NCBI GenBank assembly: GCA_023418995.1
Contig: JAEZYP010000065.1
Span: forward strand, 62,001 to 126,000
Reading direction: 5' to 3'
Origin: Bacillota bacterium
GTDB lineage: Bacteria; Bacillota; Clostridia; Oscillospirales; Acutalibacteraceae
Length of the DNA: 64,000 bases
The position numbers were made by a program, and so were the translations under genes. The notes beneath the pieces were generated by a model. That model saw nothing but the letters and a program-made list of their open reading frames with translations, had not been told where the DNA came from and made no database searches. Below are positions 24,724-32,924 of this stretch, piece after piece (position 1 is the stretch's first letter; every line of letters begins with the position of its first letter).

Positions 24724-24752
24724 ACCTCCGGTCAAAAGCCGGAGGTCTTTTA
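24724..24752 (+). terminator. terminator of aspS-gatCAB
   Basis: ACCTCCGG pairs with CCGGAGGT across a seven-base loop, followed by CTTTT. Confidence 0.8.
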
Positions 24753-24871
24753 TGCTGTGGCATCAGCGCAAAGAATAGGTTGCCAAATACCGCAATTCGT
24801 TGTAATATATCAGTAGAATTATTTTATAGAATTATGAAACGCTTCTTACTTCATGAAAGAAGGTTCTACTC

Positions 24872-25921
24872 ATGTACATAAAAAAACGGGAAATTCTGGC
24901 CGCCGTACTTCTCCTCTTCCTTTTCGGCCTATGCGTACCTGTTCAAGCCTGTACAGTCTTTACCCAAAAAAATGGAAACACCGTGCTGGCAGGCAGCAAT
25001 GAAGACTGGATGTATTCTTGTGGCTCATTTATGGTTGTTACCGCGCCGCAAAAAGAGAGCTACGGGCGGGTATGCTTTTATAATTCCTCTTATGTACAGG
25101 GCGGAATGAATGAACGCGGTCTGTTTTATGACGGAGCAAGCTGTCCGAACTCCAAGGTACCGCAGATAAACGGCAAATATCAGTTGGGGATGGATCTAGG
25201 CGAACAGGTACTCTCGAAATGCGCCGATGTGGAAGAAGTAATTAATATGCTCAATGAGAGCAATGTTCCCAGCAGCTTTTGCGACCATCTGCTTTTTGCG
25301 GATGCCTCGGGTAAATCCGCCATCTTTGAATGGATGCAGGGAAGGCTGAATATTATTCGGAATGAGCAATCTTACCAGCTAATTACCAATTTTTGGCTGA
25401 CAGACAAATCGCTCGGCAATTATCCCTGTAACAGGTTCAGCACCGCTGAGGCGATGCTAAAGAAGCTAAATCCTTCAATTGAAGGATTTGCGGATATTCT
25501 TAACGCAACAAAGCAAAACTGGGGGCAAGGCGGTACCCTGTATTCCAATATCTATGACTTGAAGAACCGAATGGTCTATGTGTTTTGCAGCGGAAAGCTG
25601 GATTCTGCGTGCAAAATTGACCTAAACCAGCGACTTAACACGATGAAAACCGGAGACAGCGTGAAAGAACCAATAAAAGAACTCACGTACGATGTTCCTA
25701 TTGTTATCAGCGCAAATAAAGAAACGGCTGCGAGCTCCACCATTCCTGCGGTCAGCTCCGCAGCCGCTTCAAATCAGAAAAGCCAACCGGCAAGCTCCGC
25801 GATATCTTCTGCCCCCGTGTCTACTCCGACAATGCAGAGCTTCCGGGCTGCTATGATCTTCGCCGGAATCATCCTGCTTGTTGCTCTGATTTTGATAGGC
25901 ATAAGAAATAAGATACTTTAG
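24872..25921 (+). CDS. secreted or membrane-anchored Ntn hydrolase (choloylglycine/linear amide hydrolase family)
   Basis: A 349-residue protein: signal-like N-terminal helix ending VPVQA, then Cys27 in CTVF, which would be the N-terminal nucleophile after cleavage, followed by the LAGSNEDW motif of the penicillin-acylase/bile-salt-hydrolase/NAAA-like family. The enzymatic domain ends near residue 255; a Ser/Ala-rich linker and one C-terminal membrane helix (about 325-345) follow. It should act outside the membrane on an amide such as an N-acyl amino acid or lactam. The C-terminal anchor is unusual for the family. Confidence 0.8.
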   Translation: MYIKKREILAAVLLLFLFGLCVPVQACTVFTQKNGNTVLAGSNEDWMYSCGSFMVVTAPQKESYGRVCFYNSSYVQGGMNERGLFYDGASCPNSKVPQINGKYQLGMDLGEQVLSKCADVEEVINMLNESNVPSSFCDHLLFADASGKSAIFEWMQGRLNIIRNEQSYQLITNFWLTDKSLGNYPCNRFSTAEAMLKKLNPSIEGFADILNATKQNWGQGGTLYSNIYDLKNRMVYVFCSGKLDSACKIDLNQRLNTMKTGDSVKEPIKELTYDVPIVISANKETAASSTIPAVSSAAASNQKSQPASSAISSAPVSTPTMQSFRAAMIFAGIILLVALILIGIRNKIL

Positions 25922-25966
25922 CAGGCTGCTTGGTACAGCGCTCCTGACCAATGAATCAAAGTAAAA

Positions 25967-26011
25967 AAATCTTCCGCCGGGTAATCCAACGGAAGATTTC
26001 TGCTTTTTTAT
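25967..26011. terminator. bidirectional terminator between Ntn hydrolase and nitroreductase
   Basis: AAATCTTCCG (25967-25976) and CGGAAGATTT (25990-25999), with T-rich sequence on both strands, between convergent genes. Confidence 0.75.
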
Positions 26012-26030
26012 TTGTTTACTTAAAAAAAAC

Positions 26031-26558
26031 TTATCGCACATAATTGATATCGCCTTCGCGGCGTTCTTTCGGGGCGGGAGCGTGCTCGCTTGGATAACCC
26101 AGAGCGATGCAGCCAAGTGGAACATAGTTCGCCGGCAGTTTTAAGCGCTTCATGATTTCCGTATCCCGCAGCCCACTCAGCACAGAGCAAATATAGCAAG
26201 TACCGAGATTATAAGCGTGCGCCGCCAACATCAGGCTCATTACCGCACACGCAGCATCTTCCCTATTATATTTGGACGACTCGGGAGCAGACACCACAAT
26301 AACAGTCGGCGCGTTATAGAACGGAACATGACCAGAAACAAACTGACCCCCGTTCTTTACTGTAGTGTCTACAATATCCGAGATAAGTTTCTTATCCTGA
26401 ATAACAGTAAAGTGACGTGCCTGCAGCCCCATGGAAGACGGTGCATATCTTGCTGTGTGTAATATATCAGCAAGCTCCTCCTCGGAAATTTGTTCCGGAC
26501 GATAAGCTCGAATTGTTCTGCGCTCCAGCAAGGCTTCTATGGTGTGATTTAAGATCAT
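26031..26558 (-). CDS. nitroreductase-family flavoprotein
   Basis: A 175-residue short nitroreductase. The N-terminal RRTIRAYRPEQISEEELADIL block with APSSMGLQARHFTVI, and the C-terminal LGTCYICSVL...PLGCIALGYPSEHAP, are typical FMN-binding elements. The enzyme uses NAD(P)H to reduce a nitro, quinone or flavin substrate; none can be named. The ATG at 26558 lies eight bases after GGAGG; the longer TTG-start frame contains this ribosome site and is rejected. Confidence 0.85.
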   Translation of the reverse strand: MILNHTIEALLERRTIRAYRPEQISEEELADILHTARYAPSSMGLQARHFTVIQDKKLISDIVDTTVKNGGQFVSGHVPFYNAPTVIVVSAPESSKYNREDAACAVMSLMLAAHAYNLGTCYICSVLSGLRDTEIMKRLKLPANYVPLGCIALGYPSEHAPAPKERREGDINYVR

Positions 26559-26717
26559 CGTATAGTCCTCCAATTATATTATTGTATAATAGTGCTATAA
26601 TTCAGCGAAATATCAAGCTTAATTATATAATATTTTTTACATTTTATCAACACCATATGATAAAATTATCATTATAAGAACAAAAAATAAAAAAAATAAT
26701 TAATTTTGTAAAAAGCA

Positions 26718-26745
26718 TTGACAAATCTATGGATTTTGGTATAAT
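26718..26745 (+). promoter_or_regulatory. tRNA operon promoter
   Basis: TTGACA (26718-26723) and TATAAT (26740-26745) with a 16-base spacer, about 27 bases before the first tRNA. Confidence 0.75.
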
Positions 26746-26772
26746 TATTCTTGCTGTTTCAAATATAACTGA

Positions 26773-26846
26773 TGCGGAATTGTGTAAAGGTAGCACGACA
26801 GACTCTGACTCTGTTTGTGAGGGTTCGAATCCTTCTTCCGCAGCCA
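26773..26846 (+). tRNA. tRNA-Gln (anticodon CTG)
   Basis: Acceptor TGCGGAA pairs with TTCCGCA; anticodon stem ACAGA/TCTGT holds the loop CTCTGAC, so the anticodon is CTG, reading CAG. The T arm is GAGGG-TTCGAAT-CCTTC. The discriminator G is followed by an encoded CCA. In an organism using GatCAB, this tRNA could be charged through Glu. Confidence 0.92.
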
Positions 26847-26869
26847 AGGCTCCGTCAGGAGCCAAATTT

Positions 26870-26946
<77 letters not shown>

Positions 26947-26950
26947 AAAA

Positions 26951-26993
26951 TTGACCGAAGCATTGATAAGATGCTTCGGTCAACTCTTTTATT
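26951..26993 (+). terminator. terminator of the tRNA pair
   Basis: A 13-bp perfect stem (TTGACCGAAGCAT with ATGCTTCGGTCAA) followed by CTCTTTT. Confidence 0.85.
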
Positions 26994-27005
26994 ATTCGTA
27001 TCAAG

Positions 27006-27071
27006 AAAGCCTGCAATACAAGGGATTTGCCCCACAGGGGTATGCAAAATCCTTTGTATTGCAGGCTTTTT
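27006..27071. terminator. very long hairpin, probably the terminator of the decayed isochorismatase gene
   Basis: GCCTGCAATACAAGGGATTTGC and its near-complement form a stem of roughly 25 bp with one small bulge, flanked by AAA and TTTTT. The tRNA transcript already has a terminator, so this one most likely served the minus-strand gene upstream of it, now broken. A miniature mobile element is the alternative, but no target duplication was seen. Confidence 0.5.
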
Positions 27072-27124
27072 CTGCGTTCTCGGGTATCTCCGGCATTCTC
27101 GGCTCACGGGTAAATTTGAATACC

Positions 27125-27462
27125 CTAATCATTCAGGGAGGCCATAAACGTGTTATGCACAGTCTCGGCAGGAATTACTCCACCATTAAAGCTAAGGCTT
27201 TTTGTGGCACAGGCATCAAGGTTACTTTAATTCCGAAATCCTTACAGGCCCTCGTTGTTGTATCTATACACACATGGCTCATCATAAGTGGTGCGAGAAT
27301 CCAAGCTGATTCGCCGGTTACTGCCAGTCTCTTTCCGTAAACGCTGAATGGCGGTGCGGCGCGCCTGAAAAGAAAGCGGCACCTGCCATCGAGAAAGCAA
27401 ATACCGCGAAAGGGTAGTTCTTGCCGTGTGTCAGGCAAAAAAGTTAAATCAGCGTGTTTTCA
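27125..27462 (-). pseudogene. decayed isochorismatase-like cysteine hydrolase
   Basis: The minus strand contains MSHVCIDTTTRACKDFGIKVTL, the active-site Cys block of isochorismatase-family hydrolases, and then, in another frame, DACATKSLSFNGGVIPAETVHNTFMASLND followed by a stop, which is the exact continuation. A frameshift separates the two. A short MKTR start with early stops lies near 27462. The total span (about 340 bp) is well below the 530-570 bp of an intact gene, so an internal deletion is also likely. Confidence 0.75.
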
Positions 27463-27497
27463 TTGTGCTCAAAAATGTAAGCCTCACTTAACGCAAT

Positions 27498-28115
27498 TTA
27501 GCATTCGCTAATTTTTATGCCGCCGCCATCCACCAGGATGACTTGAGAATTTGTGATAGGTCTAAGCGGTAAGGTGGCGCTATGTTTAGAAATGATGGAA
27601 TCTACTGTTTTCTTGAATGGAAAGGCATTTTGATGAGGAAGCGGATAAAAATCAATGACATTTAACGCATCAAAATGATTCAGTTCAGGAGCTTCCCGAC
27701 AGTCGTCCATATCTTTTACATATTCGATATTGGGTGACAAAATCATGGAACCGGCAGATTCCCCGATATATAATTTCCCGGATTCAATTTGCTCGATGAT
27801 TATTTTGTCGGCGCCGGTTTTCTGAAGCTCTTGAAGCAAAAAGAACGTGTTGCCTCCAGAAACATAAATATAGTGGCACTGCTGCAGCTTATTTTCAATT
27901 TCAGCTCGTGTTGCAGTGGATACCTCCAGCTCATCCACGATAAGCCCCAGCTTCTCCAAGGCTTTCCTTCCGGATTTAACATAGAAGTTCACTTCTTCAT
28001 GTAATGCGGCGGTGGGAATAAACGTTACGGTCTTTCCTTGAATATCTTCAGATGCGAATTCTGAAAACAATTTTGCCACATTATTGAACGATGAAGTTAA
28101 AAACAGTTTTTTCAT
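27498..28115 (-). CDS. peptidase S51 (dipeptidase E-like) family protein
   Basis: A 205-residue class-I glutamine-amidotransferase-fold serine hydrolase. IYVSGGNTFFLLQEL and YIGESAGSMIL (nucleophile Ser in the GESAGS elbow) are the family marks; the H-x-D/E region follows near residue 155. PepE enzymes cleave Asp-X dipeptides; related ones hydrolyse cyanophycin dipeptides. It is divergent from a WYL regulator, with a palindrome between them, so its expression may be controlled by that regulator. Confidence 0.82.
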   Translation of the reverse strand: MKKLFLTSSFNNVAKLFSEFASEDIQGKTVTFIPTAALHEEVNFYVKSGRKALEKLGLIVDELEVSTATRAEIENKLQQCHYIYVSGGNTFFLLQELQKTGADKIIIEQIESGKLYIGESAGSMILSPNIEYVKDMDDCREAPELNHFDALNVIDFYPLPHQNAFPFKKTVDSIISKHSATLPLRPITNSQVILVDGGGIKISEC

Positions 28116-28163
28116 AACAGATATCCTCCCGGTTTTGTTTATTTCTATTATAACCGCTTATTG

Positions 28164-28192
28164 TTGACATCTGTATGTCAGTCACCTAAAAT
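28164..28192 (+). promoter_or_regulatory. promoter of the WYL regulator with an embedded palindrome
   Basis: TTGACA (28164-28169) and TAAAAT (28187-28192), spacer 17. TGACAT-CTGT-ATGTCA (28165-28180) is an inverted repeat overlapping the -35 element, a good place for autorepression. A TATAAT on the opposite strand near 28146-28152 may serve the divergent peptidase gene. Confidence 0.6.
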
Positions 28193-28210
28193 AAATCGGG
28201 AGGAATTTCT

Positions 28211-29146
28211 ATGAAGCTTGAACGGATGATTGCAATTGTGATGTTGTTGTTGCAGAGAAAAAAAGTAACCGGAAAAGAACTTTCCGAAATGTTTGAAGTG
28301 TCGCTCCGAACGATCTACCGTGATATTGAAGCGATTACTACGGCAGGAATACCGATCGTAACCACTTCTGGCATTGGGGGAGGAATCGGTATCATGGAGC
28401 AGTATAAAATCAGCAAGGGTATTTTCACAGCAGATGACATTAGTACAATGTTAATCAGTCTTGGTGTTGTTCAAAGCGCTCTGTCAAGCAAGGAAGCCGG
28501 AAGTGTACTTGCGAAGCTGAGAAGCTTTATTTCATCGGAACTGGAAAATGATATCACTATAAAAACCAACCTGCTTATGTTTGACCTTTCTTCATGGCTG
28601 GGCAATCAGGATTCAAACGAAGTGTTAAATACCATAAAAGCTGAAATGGAGCAAAAACACAAGCTGTCCTTTTCTTATATCGGTCGCAAAGGGAAAGAAA
28701 ACCTGCGTGGAATTGAACCGCACCGTCTTGTATTTAAAAGCAATCAATGGTATTTACAGGGATATTCGGCAGACAAGCAGAATTTCAGATTATTTAAACT
28801 GCGCAGAATGTACCATATAAAAGGGGTGACGGACACCTTTGAGTACCGAGAATTGCCGCATCCATTTTCCGACTTCACCGAAAAAATGAACAGGAAGACA
28901 ATCAAGATAAAGCTATCAATCGATTCTGCCGCAATTGATAGAATGCTGGACTACTGTACAATGGACGACCTGCTTGACGCAGGAGATGGCAAATTCATCG
29001 TCAACTTTAATTTTATTGAGGATGACTATGGATATGGAATCCTTGTGAGTTTTGGGGATAAGCTGACCTGTATAGAACCCATTTCTGTTCAAAATGAATT
29101 ACAACGACGCCTTAAAAACATGCTGGCGCAATATGCTACGCGATAA
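28211..29146 (+). CDS. YafY-type transcriptional regulator (HTH-WYL)
   Basis: A 311-residue regulator: HTH_11 helix-turn-helix at residues 5-55 (KVTGKELSEMFEVSLRTIYRDIEAI), a linker, and a WYL domain from about 140 to 215 ending in NQWYLQGYSADKQNFRLFKLRRM. WYL domains sense ligands, often nucleotides or nucleic-acid damage signals. It is divergent from the S51 peptidase and probably controls it and itself. Confidence 0.87.
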   Translation: MKLERMIAIVMLLLQRKKVTGKELSEMFEVSLRTIYRDIEAITTAGIPIVTTSGIGGGIGIMEQYKISKGIFTADDISTMLISLGVVQSALSSKEAGSVLAKLRSFISSELENDITIKTNLLMFDLSSWLGNQDSNEVLNTIKAEMEQKHKLSFSYIGRKGKENLRGIEPHRLVFKSNQWYLQGYSADKQNFRLFKLRRMYHIKGVTDTFEYRELPHPFSDFTEKMNRKTIKIKLSIDSAAIDRMLDYCTMDDLLDAGDGKFIVNFNFIEDDYGYGILVSFGDKLTCIEPISVQNELQRRLKNMLAQYATR

Positions 29147-29287
29147 ATAAAACCAGTGTGACTACCTGCTAGCTCATCATGACAGGTGAAAACTCTCTGC
29201 TTATTGATGCCGGCTTGTTCTCATGGCCAAGGATTAGTTGATGTAATCACCTACATGAAGTATTCATATTAGTGCAGTTGCAGTGTC

Positions 29288-29584
29288 TTACCCCGCTATT
29301 CTTGTTCCACTTATTTGAAATGTTCCAAAATTGGTTGTGGTAACAGCTTTTAACATGTCTCCAACTATATTTCCATTTGCTGTGTAAGGGAACTTAAAAA
29401 TACCTACATCAAGCATACCAGAAAACTTAAATAAATTATCAACCATACTTCCATCCTTAAAATAATTAGTTTTTCCCAAAGCGCGGATAGAGCCGTTTAA
29501 TGTTCCGTTAACATCAATAAGAGTTAAAACACCGTTTTGAGCGCCAAATGGCATGCTGAGTGTAATATTGAAAGTGCTGTTCAT
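29288..29584 (-). CDS. 98-residue beta-rich protein, unrecognised family
   Basis: A short protein with alternating polar/hydrophobic strands and Gly turns, resembling one repeat-rich beta-barrel or calycin-like half: FNITLSMPFGAQNGVLTLIDVNGTLNGSIRALG...FKFSGMLDVGIFKFPYTANGNIVGDML...FGTFQISGTRIAG. The pattern 'synthetic goal, variable loop, final SGTR' occurs in small proteins next to clostridial oxidoreductases, but no function is established. The ribosome site is poor, so the start is uncertain. Confidence 0.55.
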   Translation of the reverse strand: MNSTFNITLSMPFGAQNGVLTLIDVNGTLNGSIRALGKTNYFKDGSMVDNLFKFSGMLDVGIFKFPYTANGNIVGDMLKAVTTTNFGTFQISGTRIAG

Positions 29585-29644
29585 TATTTATACCACATTT
29601 CTATTAATATGAGATTGTTTGAGTGCAAAGTCCGATTAAAAATA

Positions 29645-30271
29645 TTATACTAGTAATTCATATACTCCCAATATAATTATGATTAATCCGGACACAAATT
29701 GAGCGTATTTTCCAAATAGTGAAGATAAGCAGCTTTTGCCAAGAAAACATCCTAACGGAATAGATATAAAACTAAAAATAAATGTACACACAACTGTAAC
29801 TATTATGTTGAGTCCTGTTATGCTTGCTCCTATTCCAAGCCCAAAGTTGTTAATTGTTAGGGCAAGAGCAAGCAAAAAAGACTCTCTAAGATCGATAGTT
29901 CCGGAATGATCACTGTCTGCTTTTTCAGGCGTTTCAAGGATTTGATTACAATTTGCTATTCCAATTTCAGTTTGCTCTTTCATTTCCTTCTGAGAGCGTT
30001 TAAAAAAGAAATCTTTAGCAATCCAGATTCCGATAAGAATTAGCAATATACTTCCAACTGCGTTTGCAATGTATTCTGGTAATACTTTTACTACGCCAAA
30101 CCCTATTGCCATAGAGGCAAATGTTCCAATTGCGGTAATGAAAGCAATAAGTAGATTACTACAAAACCCTATTCTAATTTTTTTGATACCATATACTATG
30201 CCAACTGTAAAATTATCAATATTTGCAGAAAAAGCGAATAAAAGAATTGAGATAAAATGCACACTCTTCAC
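29645..30271 (-). CDS. ytaF: YtaF-type sporulation membrane protein (MntP superfamily)
   Basis: A 208-residue membrane protein with six hydrophobic segments arranged as two repeats, each beginning with an (S/T)(A/I)NIDN(F/L)-like motif: FSANIDNFTVGI at residue 15 and LTINNFGLGIGAS near 140. A polar loop rich in acidic residues (about 95-130, DSDHSGTIDLRESF) separates them. YtaF is found in spore-formers. The GTG at 30271 lacks a good ribosome site; a GTG nine bases later (30262) is preceded by AGGTGAAG and may be the true start. Confidence 0.8.
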   Translation of the reverse strand: MKSVHFISILLFAFSANIDNFTVGIVYGIKKIRIGFCSNLLIAFITAIGTFASMAIGFGVVKVLPEYIANAVGSILLILIGIWIAKDFFFKRSQKEMKEQTEIGIANCNQILETPEKADSDHSGTIDLRESFLLALALTINNFGLGIGASITGLNIIVTVVCTFIFSFISIPLGCFLGKSCLSSLFGKYAQFVSGLIIIILGVYELLV

Positions 30272-30356
30272 CTGCCTATGATATATGCTATGTTAAGGCA
30301 GCAATAGTGTGCATTAAGAAATGTTAAACGAACTCGCATTATACGTATTTTAGAAT

Positions 30357-30386
30357 TTGCTTATTCTATTTGCATTGTGCTATAGT
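30357..30386 (+). promoter_or_regulatory. promoter of cobQ
   Basis: TTGCTT (30357-30362) and TATAGT (30381-30386) with an 18-base spacer, 40 bp before the ATG. No cobalamin riboswitch lies between. Confidence 0.5.
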
Positions 30387-30426
30387 AGGTAAAGAATAAA
30401 TTAAATGTATTAGGCTGGGAAAACAA

Positions 30427-31914
30427 ATGAGTGAATTAAAGGGTGTTATGATTCAGGGCACAAGCAGCGGCACCGGAAAAAGCTTTATTGTGACTGGGTT
30501 GTGTCGCGTGTTTTCGGATATGGGGTATAAGGTCGCACCGTTCAAGAGCCAGAATATGTCCAATAATTCCTATGTGACATGGGACGGCAAGGAAATTGGT
30601 CGGGCTCAGGGAGCGCAGGCAGCCCGCGCTCTGCCTACTGTTTATATGAACCCAATTCTGCTCAAGCCCATGGATAACCGCAGCGAGGTCGTGCTGCTGG
30701 GTGAGGTTTTCCGTCCTATGAACGGCTGGAAATATCATGATTTTCAGATGGAAAAGGGATTGGCGGTTATCCGGCACTCTCTTGACGAGTTGTCTAAAGA
30801 ATATGATACCGTTGTGATTGAAGGTGCCGGATCGCCCGCCGAAGTCAATCTCAACGATCGGGAAATTGTAAATATGCGCGTAGCGAATCTTGCCCATACG
30901 CCCGTTATTCTAGTCACGGATATTGACCGGGGCGGTTCTCTTGCCAGTCTGGTAGGAACGATTGAACTGGTGGGAGAAAACCGGCGTTTTATCAAGGGCG
31001 TAATTTTCAATAAGTTCCGTGGAGATATTAATCTATTCCAGGACGGGCTTGAGTGGTTTGAGCAATACACCGGTATTCCTGTTATAGGCGTCCTGCCATA
31101 TCTGGAGGATGCTGTTGTTGAGGCAGAAGACGCACAGAGCAGGCAGAGTCTCGAGCAATATGCAACAAAGGAACCTCTTGATGTCGCGGTTATCGGGCTG
31201 AATCGGGTTTCCAACAATACAGATATCGAACCGTTCCGGTATGAAGAGGATGTAAGTGTCCGCATTGTGTCAAGCGCCCGTGAATTCGGCAATCCGCATG
31301 CGGTCATCATTCCCGGCACAAAATCAACGATTAGCGATATGGAGCAACTGCGCCAGGACGGCCTTGATAAGGCTATCTGCGAATATGTCAGAAACGGCGG
31401 TATTGTATTCGGAATCTGCGGTGGCTACCAGATTCTTGGTGAACGTATCTGCGATGATCTTGGCGTTGACATAGTCTCGCAGGGTAACACGCCGGGTCTC
31501 GGGCTTCTACCGCTTCAAACGTTTTTTGCGACGGAAAAGAGGGTGCGCAGGGTTTCAGGGAAAATTGTATGCAGACGGTTTTGTGACATTCCCGTTGAAG
31601 GGTATGAAATCCATCTTGGTCGTACACAGAAAACCGGAGTAGCCGAAGATTTTCTTAGCCTTGGTGAATCGTTGGACGGTGCCGTGAAAAATGACGGGCA
31701 GGTAGTAGGTTGCTATCTTCATAACATCTTTCATAACGATCTTTTCCGGAACCACTGGTTAAACATGGTTCGTAAAAAAGCGGGGTTTCCTTTGCGTGAG
31801 CCGGTGAGTACTGCAGAAATGAAGGAACTCTCCTTTAAGAAGCTTGCCGATGCGTGCAGAAAGCATCTTGATATTGGCACAATTCTAAAAATAATGGAGC
31901 AACCTATAAATTAA
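30427..31914 (+). CDS. cobQ: cobyric acid synthase CobQ
   Basis: A 495-residue amidotransferase with a dethiobiotin-synthetase-like P-loop (GTSSGTGKSF at residue 11), the KSQNMSNNSYVT motif of CobQ, and a C-terminal glutaminase domain with nucleophile Cys about 332 in GICGGYQ. It amidates four carboxylates of adenosylcobyrinate diamide. It is full-length and stands alone; no other cobalamin gene is in the window, so the cell either has them elsewhere or salvages late intermediates. Confidence 0.95.
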   Translation: MSELKGVMIQGTSSGTGKSFIVTGLCRVFSDMGYKVAPFKSQNMSNNSYVTWDGKEIGRAQGAQAARALPTVYMNPILLKPMDNRSEVVLLGEVFRPMNGWKYHDFQMEKGLAVIRHSLDELSKEYDTVVIEGAGSPAEVNLNDREIVNMRVANLAHTPVILVTDIDRGGSLASLVGTIELVGENRRFIKGVIFNKFRGDINLFQDGLEWFEQYTGIPVIGVLPYLEDAVVEAEDAQSRQSLEQYATKEPLDVAVIGLNRVSNNTDIEPFRYEEDVSVRIVSSAREFGNPHAVIIPGTKSTISDMEQLRQDGLDKAICEYVRNGGIVFGICGGYQILGERICDDLGVDIVSQGNTPGLGLLPLQTFFATEKRVRRVSGKIVCRRFCDIPVEGYEIHLGRTQKTGVAEDFLSLGESLDGAVKNDGQVVGCYLHNIFHNDLFRNHWLNMVRKKAGFPLREPVSTAEMKELSFKKLADACRKHLDIGTILKIMEQPIN

Positions 31915-32101
31915 GACCAGCATCAAAAATGAAGAAGTAAAATAGAGGGAAGATGAAAAAGTGGGCAGCTAAAATATTTTGGCCAGGGTTACTGTGTGTA
32001 TTGGAAATTAGACATCGATGTCTATTGTGACTGCCTGATCCGGCTCAATGATGCAATCACTTATTTACAATTGGAAGGCTATATTAAGAAAGGATCATAC
32101 T

Positions 32102-32683
32102 ATGAAAGATAATAAATTAAATGTAATTACTTTAAAAGATTCAATTATTGTTGAATTTATCTTTATTATCATTTCTCTGAGCGTTGCTTTTTTCTATAGG
32201 CATGAAAGCATATTAAGATTTTTAATAAGCGGGGGTTCACAAAGCAGACAAGTTATAAATGGATTTTTAATTGGTTTGGGAATAGACCTAGCGCTATTTT
32301 TTGTGCTATATTTAAAAAGAAGCGCCATTATGGCGCTTAGTCACTTAAGACTTCTAACGAAAAGCTCCTATTTTTCTCTCTTGTTAACTGGTGTGATAGC
32401 CGGTATTGGAGAAGAACTGCTTTTTAGAGGAGTTCTTCAAAGCTTTATTGGTATATGGATTACATCCTTAATTTTTATGTTTGCGCATGCACAATTTTGG
32501 GCTGTGCCACCAATTAGCAAAGGGAAAATGGCTTTTGCAGTATTTGCATTTTTATGTGGCGTATTATTGGGGTATGTATATATTATATTCGGTTTGCTAT
32601 GTGCAATTATTATTCATGCAATGATAGACTCCTTTGCCTTTGTCTACTTAAAGATTTTATTTCAGGCATTTCCTGAACAATGA
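32102..32683 (+). CDS. CPBP-family intramembrane metalloprotease
   Basis: A 193-residue membrane protein with the ABI/CAAX-protease signature: EE..(L/F)R in GEELLFRG near residue 105, FxxxH in IFMFAHAQF, and the third His in IIIHAMIDS. Members cleave or process peptides in the membrane, for example bacteriocin or prenyl-peptide maturation and immunity. The ATG at 32102 follows AAGAAAGGA. In the 185 bp before it only stop-interrupted frames are visible, one of them 45 codons long without a start. Confidence 0.8.
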   Translation: MKDNKLNVITLKDSIIVEFIFIIISLSVAFFYRHESILRFLISGGSQSRQVINGFLIGLGIDLALFFVLYLKRSAIMALSHLRLLTKSSYFSLLLTGVIAGIGEELLFRGVLQSFIGIWITSLIFMFAHAQFWAVPPISKGKMAFAVFAFLCGVLLGYVYIIFGLLCAIIIHAMIDSFAFVYLKILFQAFPEQ

Positions 32684-32856
32684 AATTTAACGCATCCTTA
32701 AACTCGGTTGATAAATTGACAAATGAAGCAATTCAGAGAGGACATACCAGAATCACTTTATCTGCAACGGAAATGGGAGTAGCGTTGTTTAAACAGTGTG
32801 GTTTTCAAGATATAGAAAATGTAGGATTTACTGAGATGGTGTATATTAAAAATTGA
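32680..32856 (+). pseudogene. C-terminal fragment of a GNAT acetyltransferase
   Basis: The 58-codon frame ends with NEAIQRGHTRITLSATEMGVALFKQCGF, the acetyl-CoA-binding end of a GNAT domain, but the N-terminal two thirds of the fold are absent. Its ATG overlaps the CPBP stop (ATGA), so it could still be translated. Most likely the remnant of a deletion that joined it to the CPBP gene. Confidence 0.6.
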
Positions 32857-32924
32857 GCAGCTCCGACTCCTTCCCCCCCACTTTTCAGTTTGTTTGCACC
32901 CTATAAAATATAAGGATGATTTCA

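Noticed and set aside
27006..27071. Long hairpin as a miniature transposable element.
   Set aside because: No target-site duplication or further copy in the window, and its U-rich flank fits a terminator better.
30272..30427. Cobalamin riboswitch before cobQ.
   Set aside because: The B12-box and aptamer core are absent; the region is only 155 bp with a plain promoter.
31915..32101. Short gene before the CPBP protease.
   Set aside because: Only a 25-codon hydrophobic frame and a 45-codon frame without a start codon are seen; neither resembles a known family.
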